Of a stretch of DNA of 64,000 bases, positions 8,429-15,553 are shown piece after piece. The number at the start of each line of letters is the position of its first letter. Position 1 is the first letter of the stretch. The position numbers and the translations under genes were made by a program. The DNA lies in the NCBI RefSeq assembly GCF_000376825.1, contig NZ_AQXW01000004.1, positions 1,426,001 through 1,490,000 on the forward strand, in the 5' to 3' direction. Origin of the DNA: Demetria terragena DSM 11295. GTDB taxonomy: Bacteria > Actinomycetota > Actinomycetes > Actinomycetales > Dermatophilaceae. A model generated the notes under the pieces. That model did no database searches, was not told the DNA's origin, and saw only the letters and a list, made by a program, of their open reading frames with translations.

Positions 8429-9175
8429 CTAGGTCGAAACGTCGACGGCGAAGTCGTCCATGACCGGTGGCTCGACGCGCTCCGGCGAGGATGCAGGGGC
8501 ATCGGCTTCGGAGTGCGCGCCGCACCCGTGGTCCAAGGAGACTACTGAGCCATCGGAGGGTGACCACTCGCTGGCGCAGACGCCAAAGGTCTGTCGGAGC
8601 ACGCCAGCCATCGGCACGAGAAACCCGCACGAGCCGCACGCGGCAGGAGCTTGCTTGGCGACCTCTGCCTGCGGGCCGTGGTCGCCGTCGTACCACCGGC
8701 GCGCGGCGAGCTCTCGGCCTTCGCCGGACAGCACACGCGTACGCCCGAGGCCCAATTCAAAGATCGCGACCTGGTCAACGTCTTCTTCGCCCGTTGCCTC
8801 GAAACCAAACTCCAAACTGGGGTCGTCCGCGACATACGGCGTGACATCCCCGGCGTTGACGTCACCCGGCGCGAGCCGCTCAGCGTAGGGCAACCACTCC
8901 GGCGAGAGCAGCGCTTCGGAGGTCGGCAGCAGGTGGGTTTCGCAGATGGTGGCATGGCGCTGGCGGGGTGCCCGTGCGAGCAACACCGACCACACCCAGC
9001 CCGGGTATCCCTTGGCGGTGCAGGCGAAGTGATGGGTCGCCAGCCGATCCGAGGTCATCTCGGCCTTGACGTGGTCACCGACCGTGCCCGGTTCGGCGAT
9101 CGCCACGGCGGCTTCGCGGGCCAGGGCCTGGGCGGCGTCATCCACCAGCACTTTGTCGACCTTGAGCGTCGGCAT
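8429..9175 (-). CDS. DUF3027 domain protein
   Basis: This 248-residue, probably cytoplasmic protein starts at MPTLKVDKVLVDDAAQ. It contains HHFACTAKGYPGWVWSVLLAR, RHATICETHLLP and a C-terminal CGSCGFLVPMAG Cys pair followed by FGVCASEWSPSDG, which could bind zinc. This is the layout of the actinobacterial DUF3027 family, adjacent to a cold-shock gene as in many relatives. The biochemical role is unknown. The start at 9175 leaves one base after the cold-shock stop, consistent with an operon; the longer frame to 9220 would run into that gene. Confidence 0.85.
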   Translation of the reverse strand: MPTLKVDKVLVDDAAQALAREAAVAIAEPGTVGDHVKAEMTSDRLATHHFACTAKGYPGWVWSVLLARAPRQRHATICETHLLPTSEALLSPEWLPYAERLAPGDVNAGDVTPYVADDPSLEFGFEATGEEDVDQVAIFELGLGRTRVLSGEGRELAARRWYDGDHGPQAEVAKQAPAACGSCGFLVPMAGVLRQTFGVCASEWSPSDGSVVSLDHGCGAHSEADAPASSPERVEPPVMDDFAVDVST

Positions 9176-9176
9176 G

Positions 9177-9560
9177 TCAGCCCTCGATGTCGTCGGCAAC
9201 GGCGCGCAGCACAGCGGCAACCTTGGCGGCCTGTGGCGCCGGCGGGTAGTGACCCCGGCGCAGCGACGTGCCGACGCCGTCGAGCAACTTGATCAGGTCT
9301 TCCACCACGATGCTCATGTCATCCGTCGACTTACGCGACCGCGCGTGCAGCGACGGTCCACCGTCGAGCACGGTCACGCTGAGCGCCTGCGCCCCACGAC
9401 GGCCCTCGGCAACGCTGTATTCGACCCGCGTACCGGCCTTGAGTTTGGTGACGTCAGAGGGCAGTGCGCTGGAGGGCAGGAACACGTCCTGGCCGTCGTC
9501 GCCAGAAACAAAGCCGAAACCCTTGTCGGCGTCGAAGAACTTCACCTTGCCGGATGGCAC
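9177..9560 (-). CDS. Cold-shock protein with actinobacterial C-terminal extension
   Basis: This 127-residue protein starts at GTG 9560. Residues 1-65 form a cold-shock OB fold with RNP1-like KGFGFVSGDDG and RNP2-like DVFLPSSAL. The remaining ~60 residues are an extension seen in actinobacterial homologues of about 130-135 residues. It is expected to bind single-stranded RNA/DNA as an RNA chaperone. AGGTGG precedes the GTG by a few bases, so this start uses a Shine-Dalgarno sequence. The longer ATG frame (to 9644) adds 28 residues with no family similarity. Confidence 0.88.
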   Translation of the reverse strand: MPSGKVKFFDADKGFGFVSGDDGQDVFLPSSALPSDVTKLKAGTRVEYSVAEGRRGAQALSVTVLDGGPSLHARSRKSTDDMSIVVEDLIKLLDGVGTSLRRGHYPPAPQAAKVAAVLRAVADDIEG

Positions 9561-9729
9561 TGTCCACCTACTTCTCACATGAATTGGAGCGGATGTCGCG
9601 ACGCAGTCGAGTGGTTCGGATCCCCACATCGCACCGGTACTCACGCCACACAGACATCTGCACTGGTCAGGCTAGCGGCTCATCCGGGAGTGCCGAAATT
9701 GATATTCGATCTGCTCGCGGTGCGGACGC

Positions 9730-10347
9730 TCAACCGTTGTAGTAAGGGGGTGGCTGCTGGTTGTACGGGTAGCCATGCGGACCGGGGCCGCCCTGGGCCA
9801 TTCTCCGCTTTGAGGAGTTGTATTTCACCAGTCCCCAGATGAACAGCCCGAGACCCACAATGCCGATGATGAACGGCACTCCGATCGCGACGAAGACCAG
9901 GATCACTCCCTTTCCAGCCATGCCAGCAAGGCCGGAGTCGATCACGAGGGTGTCGTTCGTGCCGCAGGTCACGGTGTACGCGCCGGTCTCCGCGGGGGTA
10001 AAGGAGTAGGCCGAGGTGAACGTCTGGTCACCCGAGGTCACCTCGGAGCTCTGACTGGTTCTCGATAGTGCGACCTCTGAACCCGAGGGATCCTTGACCG
10101 TGCAGTCGGGAAGGGCGGTGGCCGATCCGGTCTCTGTGTCGACCTGCGGGTCAAGCCCGAGCACAAAGACGGACGTCTCGGCGCCGGAGTCGAGCTGGAT
10201 CGTGCCACCGGGTGGGACCGTGGACTCGTCGATACCGCTGATGACTTGGCCGACGCCCAACACCAGGGCCACGACAAACACCAGCGGGGCCAGCAGGAAG
10301 AAGAACACACCACCGGTGACCATCCGCTTGACGCCTTCGCGCTTCAT
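9730..10347 (-). CDS. Two-helix membrane protein with extracytoplasmic beta domain
   Basis: This 205-residue protein is not matched to a named family. A short basic N-terminus leads into a membrane helix (VFFFLLAPLVFVVALVLGVG), then an extracytoplasmic domain of ~95 residues rich in S/T/G with two Cys (PDCTVKD and TVTCGTND) that could form a disulfide. A second helix follows (VILVFVAIGVPFIIGIVGLGLFIWGL) and a cytoplasmic or exposed tail rich in G/P/Y/Q. The topology is common among actinobacterial envelope proteins of unknown role. No operon partner is evident. Confidence 0.65.
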   Translation of the reverse strand: MKREGVKRMVTGGVFFFLLAPLVFVVALVLGVGQVISGIDESTVPPGGTIQLDSGAETSVFVLGLDPQVDTETGSATALPDCTVKDPSGSEVALSRTSQSSEVTSGDQTFTSAYSFTPAETGAYTVTCGTNDTLVIDSGLAGMAGKGVILVFVAIGVPFIIGIVGLGLFIWGLVKYNSSKRRMAQGGPGPHGYPYNQQPPPYYNG

Positions 10348-10466
10348 CGCTGCCTGCCTTGGATCGAGGTGACCGCCGACGAATGCCGACTCCTGCGTAC
10401 AGGGTACGGCGCTCGGGGCCGATGGCCCGCGTCGCTGGCGGGGCAGCAGGTCCGTGCGCGGTGAGG

Positions 10467-10472
10467 CATGAT
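10467..10472 (+). promoter_or_regulatory. -10 hexamer CATGAT before IMPase-family gene
   Basis: CATGAT ends 6 nt before GTG 10479, the same spacing as other likely leaderless starts here. It is used to prefer 10479 over the earlier in-frame ATG/GTG codons. Confidence 0.4.
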
Positions 10473-10478
10473 GATCGA

Positions 10479-11249
10479 GTGGACTCCGATGCCGTCCTGA
10501 CCATGCTGCGCGAGGTGGCCGCTGAGGTCATTACGCCCCGTTTTCGAGCACTCGCCGAGGGCGAGGTGATGGAGAAGAACCCCGGCGATCTCGTGACTGT
10601 CGCTGACCGCGAGGCCGAGGTGGTCATCACCCGCGAGCTACAGTCGGCCTACCCTGACGCGACCGTGATTGGGGAAGAAGCCACTGCCGCCGACCCGACG
10701 CTGCTGGAGGGCTTGTCCGAGCTCGACCACTGGTTCACGGTCGACCCTATTGATGGCACGAAGAATTTTGTGCACGGGTCCCCTGACCACGCCGTCATGG
10801 TGGCGGAGGTCCTGCACGGCGAGGTTGTGCGCAGTTGGATTTGGCAACCGGAGCACGGCCAGGCGTTCGTCGCAGAACGCGGCGCTGGCGCCTGGGTCGA
10901 TGGCGTACGCATCGCCCACCGCGCCCCTGATCCGATGGGCGCCCTTGCCGGCGTGACGTCGCGCCGCTCGTCCGAGGGCGTCGTCCTGGGCGACCTACCG
11001 CCGTTAAAGCTGTCATGGGTGTGTTGCGGCGTCGACTACCCCCAGCTGGCCATGGGCGGGGCTGACTTCATCACGTACACCCACGCGATGCCATGGGATC
11101 ACGCCCCGGGCGCACTTCTCCTCGCGGAGACCGGCGGTGTCCTGCGCCACCTCGACGGCTCGACGTATAGCCCATATGAGACTCGCGGCGGCCTGCTAGG
11201 AGCAGCGTCGGTCGAGATCGCTGATCGGGTCAGTCCGCTCCTGAAGTAG
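10479..11249 (+). CDS. Inositol-monophosphatase family phosphatase (possible HisN-type)
   Basis: This is a Mg-dependent sugar/inositol phosphatase of about 256 residues. It has the family metal ligands in order: GEEAT (Glu), DPIDGTKNF (Asp-x-x-Asp-Gly) and a late WDHAPGALLLAETGG (Asp). In actinobacteria, members of this size are often histidinol-phosphatases or inositol/fructose-1,6-bisphosphatases, and the sequence alone does not separate these. The residues encoded before 10479 are low-complexity Arg/Gly and look non-coding. The gene ends directly at a tandem-repeat array. Confidence 0.85.
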   Translation: MDSDAVLTMLREVAAEVITPRFRALAEGEVMEKNPGDLVTVADREAEVVITRELQSAYPDATVIGEEATAADPTLLEGLSELDHWFTVDPIDGTKNFVHGSPDHAVMVAEVLHGEVVRSWIWQPEHGQAFVAERGAGAWVDGVRIAHRAPDPMGALAGVTSRRSSEGVVLGDLPPLKLSWVCCGVDYPQLAMGGADFITYTHAMPWDHAPGALLLAETGGVLRHLDGSTYSPYETRGGLLGAASVEIADRVSPLLK

Positions 11250-11570
11250 CCCCCACACACGCCGGTCGAGCAGGCGAGCCCCCACACACGCCGGTCGAGT
11301 AGGCAAGCCCCCACACACGCCGGTCGAGTAGGCAAGCCCCCACCAACGCCGGTCGAGTAGGCAAGCCCCCCACCAACGCCGGTCGAGTAGGCGAACCCCC
11401 ACCAACGCCGGTCGAGTAGGCGAACCCCCACACACGCCGGTCGAGTAGGCGAACCCCCACACACGCCGGTCGAGTAGGCGAACCCCCACACACGCCGGTC
11501 GAGTAGGCGAACCCCCACACACGCCGGTCGAGTAGGCGAGCGCCCCAGCGCGAGCCGTATCGAGACCACT
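11250..11570. repeat. Tandem array, 10 units of 29 bp (repeat cluster D)
   Basis: The core GCCGGTCGAG recurs at 11261, 11290, 11319, 11348, 11378, 11407, 11436, 11465, 11494 and 11523. The spacing is 29 bp, with a single 30. Units differ only in CACACACG versus CACCAACG and in GCAAGC/GCGAGC/GCGAAC. The last unit passes into GCGAGCCGTATCGAGACCACT, the terminal half of the full-length family unit. It lies exactly between the 3' ends of convergent genes and contains no gene; frames across it are artefacts. Confidence 0.95.
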
Positions 11571-12571
11571 CAGGCGCGTTCACCCGAACGGAGCACCTCG
11601 TGACATGCACCCACCCGTTCGCGCCACCACCCCTGACGGCCGGCGGGCGCGGCGTACCGCTCGAGCAATTCGGGGTCCGGTTCCACGTCCCGCAGCGCGA
11701 TCGCCCCGCCGACCGGGACCAGGCTCTCGTTCACGACATCGGCCTCAAACAATCCCAGCGTCCCCAGTCCGCAGGCGTGCTCTAGTTGTGGAAGCGCCGC
11801 GGCCAGCGCGAGACCGGCGCGGATTCCAACGCTAGAGTCCAGCGCGCTCGAGACCACTGCGGGCAGCCCGCACTCAGCCACCACGTCGAGCGCGTGCTGC
11901 ACACCTGCGAGTGGCGCGACTTTGACAACGACGACGTCGGCGGCGTCAAGCTGTGCCACTCGTATCGGATCTTCGGCCTTGCGAATCGACTCATCCGCCG
12001 CCACCCGGACATCAATTCCGTTGCGGGCCAGCGTCATCCGTAGGTCGCGCAACTCTTCCACGGTTGCGCACGGCTGTTCGGCGTACTCCAGGTCATAGAC
12101 CGCGAGTTTCCCTAGGGCATCGGCCGCCTGATCGACAGACCACCCGCCGTTGGCGTCGACACGGATCTTGGCGCGCGCTCCCATCGCATCTCGTACGGCA
12201 GCGACCCGATCAAGGTCGTCCTGCAACGTCTGGCCCGGCTCGGCGACTTTGATCTTGGCCGTCGTGCAGCCGTCGTAGCGGTGCAAGACGCCCGGAACTT
12301 CAGCCGCCGAGACTGCAGGAATCGTGGCATTCACCGGGATGGTGGCGCGCACCGGATCGGGCCAGCCCACATAGGCAGCCTCGATGGCCGACGCCAACCA
12401 GCGGCTCGCTTCGACGGGTTCATATTCCAAGAATGGCGCGAACTCGCCAACGCCGACCGGCCCTGAGATATAAGCGATCTCGCGCTCGGTGACCCCCCGG
12501 AAGCGCGTCCGCAACGGCAACCGCACGACTCTTAGCGTGCTGAGCAAGTCGGCTAGCGGTGGAGTGCTCAT
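11570..12571 (-). CDS. menC: o-Succinylbenzoate synthase
   Basis: This 333-residue enolase-superfamily enzyme dehydrates SHCHC to o-succinylbenzoate in menaquinone synthesis. The start is set at MSTPPLADLLSTLRVVRLPL (12571), which overlaps the Nudix stop by 4 bases; the much longer upstream frame is spurious. The family pattern is visible: KIKV (second-strand Lys-x-Lys), the metal ligands RVDANGGW, YAEQPC and AADESI, and the late VVVKVAPLAG with the catalytic Lys. Other menaquinone genes (menB, menE, menA) lie within 9 kb, but on the opposite strand and in separate transcripts. Confidence 0.93.
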   Translation of the reverse strand: MSTPPLADLLSTLRVVRLPLRTRFRGVTEREIAYISGPVGVGEFAPFLEYEPVEASRWLASAIEAAYVGWPDPVRATIPVNATIPAVSAAEVPGVLHRYDGCTTAKIKVAEPGQTLQDDLDRVAAVRDAMGARAKIRVDANGGWSVDQAADALGKLAVYDLEYAEQPCATVEELRDLRMTLARNGIDVRVAADESIRKAEDPIRVAQLDAADVVVVKVAPLAGVQHALDVVAECGLPAVVSSALDSSVGIRAGLALAAALPQLEHACGLGTLGLFEADVVNESLVPVGGAIALRDVEPDPELLERYAAPAGRQGWWRERVGACHEVLRSGERA

Positions 12572-13062
12572 CGCTCTCGCTGCTCCTTGCCGAAGAGCAC
12601 AGGTCGATCCTCCGAAAGCGCCAGGTCGAGTTGCCGATAAAAGCGCGGTTGCAGATCCGGAAGCCCATCGACCTCGAACCACTGAACATCGGTGGACTCT
12701 TCGTCCCCGACCCGCGCTTCCCCACTCACCCAGCGGCAGCGGAAGGCGTGGTCGAGATATTGAGCGCGGTCCCCGTTGGGATATTCCATCGGTATCAGCG
12801 AGGACACCGCGATGAGGCGCTCCACCTCGATCTCGACGCACGCCTCCTCCAACGCCTCGCGCTGGGCCGTGACATCCGGCTCCTCGCCGGGATCGCAGAT
12901 GCCAGTGATGGGCGTCCACCGACCGTTGTCCGAACGTCTGACCAGCAGCACCTGAGGGCCGCGCGAGCCCTCGCGCAGGACATACGCGGACGCTCCCGGC
13001 AACCACAGCAGGTCGGTGCCGACCTTCTCTCGCAACGCCAGGACATGTTCGGGGATCGGCAT
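12568..13062 (-). CDS. Nudix hydrolase
   Basis: This 164-residue protein has the Nudix box GICDPGEEPDVTAQREALEEACVE at about 54-77 (given here by its ends: G54 and the REALEE core). The usual Gly of the final GU is replaced by Cys, but the metal-binding REALEE is intact. Nudix enzymes cleave nucleoside diphosphates linked to another moiety; the substrate is unknown. It is translationally coupled to menC (ATGA overlap). TAGACT ends 6 nt before its ATG, so the nudix-menC transcript is probably leaderless. Confidence 0.88.
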   Translation of the reverse strand: MPIPEHVLALREKVGTDLLWLPGASAYVLREGSRGPQVLLVRRSDNGRWTPITGICDPGEEPDVTAQREALEEACVEIEVERLIAVSSLIPMEYPNGDRAQYLDHAFRCRWVSGEARVGDEESTDVQWFEVDGLPDLQPRFYRQLDLALSEDRPVLFGKEQRER

Positions 13063-13195
13063 GAGTCGAGTCTATGAACGCGCGCCGATCATCGCGCACC
13101 CGCTGGAGATGGCGATCGTGGAGCAACTATCCGCGCATGGACCGGCGACCGCTACCGAGCTATCCGATGTGCTGGATGAATCCCCGTCCAACGAC
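13061..13195 (+). pseudogene. ArsR-type HTH regulator, N-terminal remnant
   Basis: Residues IIAHPLEMAIVEQLSAHG and PATATELSDVLDESPSN match the first two helices of an ArsR-family winged-helix domain, after which the frame loses similarity. The recognition helix, wing and rest of the protein are absent. The ATG at 13061 overlaps head-to-head with the start codon of the divergent Nudix gene. The next visible coding similarity, in another frame, is the end of an MFS transporter, so a deletion has fused the two. Confidence 0.55.
13069..13074 (-). promoter_or_regulatory. -10 hexamer TAGACT of nudix-menC, leaderless
   Basis: On the minus strand TAGACT ends 6 nt before the ATG at 13062. Confidence 0.5.
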
Positions 13196-13212
13196 GCACA
13201 CCGACCACCCTC

Positions 13213-13452
13213 ATGGGTCGGGTGTCCGCAAGCGTCGAAGTGATTCTCGGAGTCCCCCAGTCCATCTCCATTGCTCTCGGCGCCGCACTGGTGACGGCCG
13301 TGAGTTATCGCGTGATCTGGGGTGTGATGTGCGTGGTGATTCTGATCGCCGCGGCGTACGTCGCCTGGTCGGCACTCAGCCCTGAGCGACCTACGACACA
13401 ACTGGCGAAGGGGAGCCACCGATCGCCTTCTCGGCCACGCCTTAGACGGTAG
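13213..13452 (+). pseudogene. MFS transporter, C-terminal remnant
   Basis: The translation contains RVSASVEVILGVPQSISIALG, a hydrophobic helix, RVIWGVMCVVILIAAAYVAW and a basic tail, which is the pattern of the last two helices of major facilitator drug exporters. The remaining ~350 residues are missing. Adjacent ArsR + MFS pairs are common in actinobacteria, so the two remnants probably derive from one such pair with a large internal deletion. The 3' end overlaps the end of the convergent metB. Confidence 0.5.
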
Positions 13453-14626
13453 CCGAAACTCGCGCCGCTTCGTGCGCACGGTCGAGGGCCGTGGTGAACT
13501 CCGCCACGAGGTCCTCAGGGCATTCGATGCCGACCGAGAAGCGCAGCAAGCCATCACCAATTCCGGCGACCTCACGCGCCTCCGCGGTCATGGAGGCGTG
13601 GGTCATGGTGGCGGGGTGAGCGACCAGGCTTTCCACCCCACCAAGTGACTCCGCGAGGGTGAAGCAGTGCAGGTCCGCGACGAAGGCGCGTACGGCATCG
13701 GCTCCACCGTGCAGTTCAAGGGAGAACATCGCACCGAAGCCATCCTGCTGCTTCTTCGCGATCTCATGTCCGGGATGATCCGGCAAACTCGGGTGGTGTA
13801 CGCGAGCGACCGCGGCGTGCTCAAGCGCTGCCGCGATGATGGCGTCCGCGTTCTCCTGGTGCGACCGCAGCCGGGCGTTGAGAGTACGAAGGCCACGCAG
13901 AGTCAGGTAGGAGTCGAACGGCGCGCCGGTCAGACCCAACGTGTTGTTCCAGTAGGCAATCTCTTCGTGGAGTTCCGGTGTTGCGGCGATCACCGCACCG
14001 CCCACGACGTCGCTGTGGCCGTTGATGTATTTCGTCGTCGAGTGCACGACCACGTCGGCGCCGAGTTCGATGGGGCGCTGCAGGATCGGCGAGAGGAAGG
14101 TGTTGTCGGCGACGACCGTCGCGCCGACCGCGTGCGCGGCATCGGCGACGGCGCGAACGTCCGTGAGGCGTAGCAGTGGGTTCGACGGGGTCTCAATCCA
14201 GACCACCGTCGGCTTGTCGGCGATCGCCGCGGCGACATCGTCGGCATTGGTGTAGTCGACGGTGCGCAGCCGGAACTGGCCGCGCGCGGCCAGAGAGTCG
14301 AAGAGCCGCCAGCTGCCGCCATAACAGTCGTGCGGGATCACAATGGTGTCGGTCGGCGTCAGCAACGCGTTGAGACACAAGGTGATTGCACCCATACCGG
14401 TTGCCGTCACGCTGGCGCCGAAGCCGCCCTCAAGCGTGGCGAGTGCCTCACTGAGGAGGTCCCGGGTCGGGTTCCCTGAGCGGGTGTAGTCGTACTGCCG
14501 GGGCTGGTTGTAGCCCTCAAAGCTGAAGTTGCTCGACAGGTGCAGGGGCGGAACGACCGCGCCGTGCGAAGTGTCGGTGCCGATGCCGGTGGTGAGTCCA
14601 CGGGTGAGGCGAGAGATGTCAGTCAT
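13442..14626 (-). CDS. metB: Cystathionine gamma-synthase
   Basis: This 394-residue PLP enzyme of trans-sulfuration is expected to join O-acyl-homoserine and cysteine. It starts at MTDISRLTRGLTTGIG after a strong AGGAGGA. The Cys/Met-metabolism PLP-family marks are present: YTRSGNPTRDLLSEALATLE, VTATGMGA, VVADNTF and STTKYINGHSD with the PLP Lys near residue 199, then the C-terminal ESLGGVESLVAHP. CGS and cystathionine gamma-lyase are hard to separate by eye, but the SAM-I riboswitch upstream argues for the methionine biosynthetic role. The Shine-Dalgarno can pair with an upstream segment (14662-14671), suggesting translational control. Confidence 0.9.
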   Translation of the reverse strand: MTDISRLTRGLTTGIGTDTSHGAVVPPLHLSSNFSFEGYNQPRQYDYTRSGNPTRDLLSEALATLEGGFGASVTATGMGAITLCLNALLTPTDTIVIPHDCYGGSWRLFDSLAARGQFRLRTVDYTNADDVAAAIADKPTVVWIETPSNPLLRLTDVRAVADAAHAVGATVVADNTFLSPILQRPIELGADVVVHSTTKYINGHSDVVGGAVIAATPELHEEIAYWNNTLGLTGAPFDSYLTLRGLRTLNARLRSHQENADAIIAAALEHAAVARVHHPSLPDHPGHEIAKKQQDGFGAMFSLELHGGADAVRAFVADLHCFTLAESLGGVESLVAHPATMTHASMTAEAREVAGIGDGLLRFSVGIECPEDLVAEFTTALDRAHEAARVSATV

Positions 14627-14631
14627 GGTGT

Positions 14632-14671
14632 CCTCCTGGTCGTCAGGTGGCCAGCCATGCGGACCGGGAGG
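14632..14671 (-). promoter_or_regulatory. Putative SD-sequestering hairpin, riboswitch expression platform
   Basis: On the minus strand the segment CCTCCCGGTC (14671-14662) can pair with GACCAGGAGG (14641-14632), which contains the metB Shine-Dalgarno. Nine of ten positions pair. The same CCTCCC could instead pair with GGAGGG (14709-14704) at the 3' strand of riboswitch helix P1. SAM binding would therefore free the anti-SD strand and shut translation. The pairing is seen in the sequence; the switching logic is inference. Confidence 0.5.
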
Positions 14672-14702
14672 TGTACGAGCCACCGGCGCCGAGGCGTCCG
14701 CG

Positions 14703-14844
14703 ACCCTCCATCTTCCGGCTAGGCAAGCGCTTCAGAGCGAAACGACAAACCGCCGCAGGACTTGGCACCTTTTTCACGAATTGCTTCGCGAAAGGCTGCC
14801 CCGGCTTCATCGGGCCTGTCCCTCAGCCGGTCTTGATGGATCGT
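14703..14844 (-). ncRNA. SAM-I (S-box) riboswitch
   Basis: Reading the minus strand from about 14844: CCATCAAGA, GCTGAGGGACAGGCCC, GATGAAGCC, GGGGCAGCC, a variable helix, AAGGTGCCAAGTCCTGC, another helix and GGAAGATGGAGGG. These blocks are the conserved core of the SAM-I class (AUCAAGA; GAGGGACuGGCCC; UGAAgCC; GGCAACC; GGUGCnAAnUCCUGC; AGAUGAG) in the right order. P1 pairs CCATC with GATGG. It lies about 77 nt upstream of metB and in the same sense, so high SAM should repress cystathionine gamma-synthase. Confidence 0.9.
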
Positions 14845-14925
14845 GCGAAGCCAACGGTAGCGGACTCTGATCGCCACGTCACACCGCCGCCCGCAATGTG
14901 AGCGGCCGCGACGCCCTCCCAGCGG

Positions 14926-14940
14926 TATACTAAAAGTATG
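14926..14940 (+). promoter_or_regulatory. Leaderless promoter and operator of mazEF-type pair
   Basis: TATACT (14926-14931) ends 6 nt before the ATG at 14938. A perfect inverted repeat, ATACT-AAA-AGTAT (14927-14939), covers the -10 element, the transcription start and the first bases of the start codon. A ribbon-helix-helix antitoxin bound here would block its own promoter, as is usual for such pairs. Confidence 0.55.
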
Positions 14941-15183
14941 ACGTCGACGACTATCAAGGTCAGCCGCGAGACACGCGACCGCCTGAAGCGCCAAGCGGCC
15001 GCGACGGGAACGTCGTTAAGCGAGCACCTCGCTCGGCTCGCTGATCTGGCCGATCGGCGCGCTCGGATGGAGTCCTTGCGCACCGCGATCTCACAGACCC
15101 CTTCAGCCGAAGCCGACGCCTATTCCACGGAAGTTCAGGAGTGGGAGGCCGTCGAGCTCACGGACGCATCCCGTGATCAGTGA
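14938..15183 (+). CDS. Ribbon-helix-helix antitoxin (MazE-like)
   Basis: This 81-residue protein opens with TSTTIKVSRETRDRLKRQAAATG, a beta-strand plus two helices typical of ribbon-helix-helix DNA-binding antitoxins, followed by an acidic C-terminus (EAVELTDASRDQ) that would wrap the toxin. It overlaps the downstream toxin gene by 11 bases, so the antitoxin is translated first. It is predicted to bind its own promoter palindrome and neutralise the ribonuclease toxin. Confidence 0.85.
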   Translation: MTSTTIKVSRETRDRLKRQAAATGTSLSEHLARLADLADRRARMESLRTAISQTPSAEADAYSTEVQEWEAVELTDASRDQ

Positions 15184-15523
15184 GAGTCGACCGCCGCGCC
15201 AGGGGGACGTCTGGTGGGCCTGGCTCGACCCGACAGCGGGGCTCGAGCAGGGTGATCGACGCCCCGTTGTCGTGATTGCCAGCACCGCCTACCTCGAGGT
15301 CGTGGACACTTTGGCCATCGTTGTCCCCGTGTCATCGACTGAGCGGGGTTGGCCGAATCACGTTGAGATACAAGGTGTTCCCCATGTTTCGGGCTGGGCG
15401 ATGACCGAGCAACTGCGGACCCTCAGCATGGAGCGGCTCGACGCGCTCGCCGGGACTGTCACGCCGCACACCCTGGCGACCATCCAGGTGTGGCTGCGCG
15501 ACTTCCTGGATCTCACGCCATAG
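15173..15523 (+). CDS. MazF/PemK-family endoribonuclease toxin
   Basis: This 116-residue protein starts within the antitoxin gene. The segments RQGDVWWAWLDP, GDRRPVVVIAS, LAIVVPVSSTERGWPNHVEI and MTEQLRTLSMERL match the MazF/PemK fold: the GDVW beta-strand, the Arg on the RPVVVI loop and the TEQxRxxS catalytic-loop region. Such toxins cut mRNA at short motifs when the labile antitoxin is lost. The pair stands alone between metB and menB with no nearby mobile-element marks. Confidence 0.9.
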   Translation: MISESRPPRQGDVWWAWLDPTAGLEQGDRRPVVVIASTAYLEVVDTLAIVVPVSSTERGWPNHVEIQGVPHVSGWAMTEQLRTLSMERLDALAGTVTPHTLATIQVWLRDFLDLTP

Positions 15524-15541
15524 CCCGCGGACGCTGTCTCC

Positions 15542-15547
15542 TACGAT
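15542..15547 (+). promoter_or_regulatory. -10 hexamer TACGAT of menB, leaderless
   Basis: TACGAT ends 6 nt before GTG 15554, supporting that start for menB. Confidence 0.45.
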
Positions 15548-15553
15548 CGAGGC

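Noticed and set aside
11250-11570. CRISPR-like array of ~29-bp repeats
   Set aside because: Units abut without spacers, the sequence is half of a dispersed repeat, and no cas genes are present in the window.
12572-13126. N-terminal 185-codon extension of menC
   Set aside because: It overlaps the whole Nudix gene in another frame and adds no domain; the ATG at 12571 fits MenC and the ATGA coupling.
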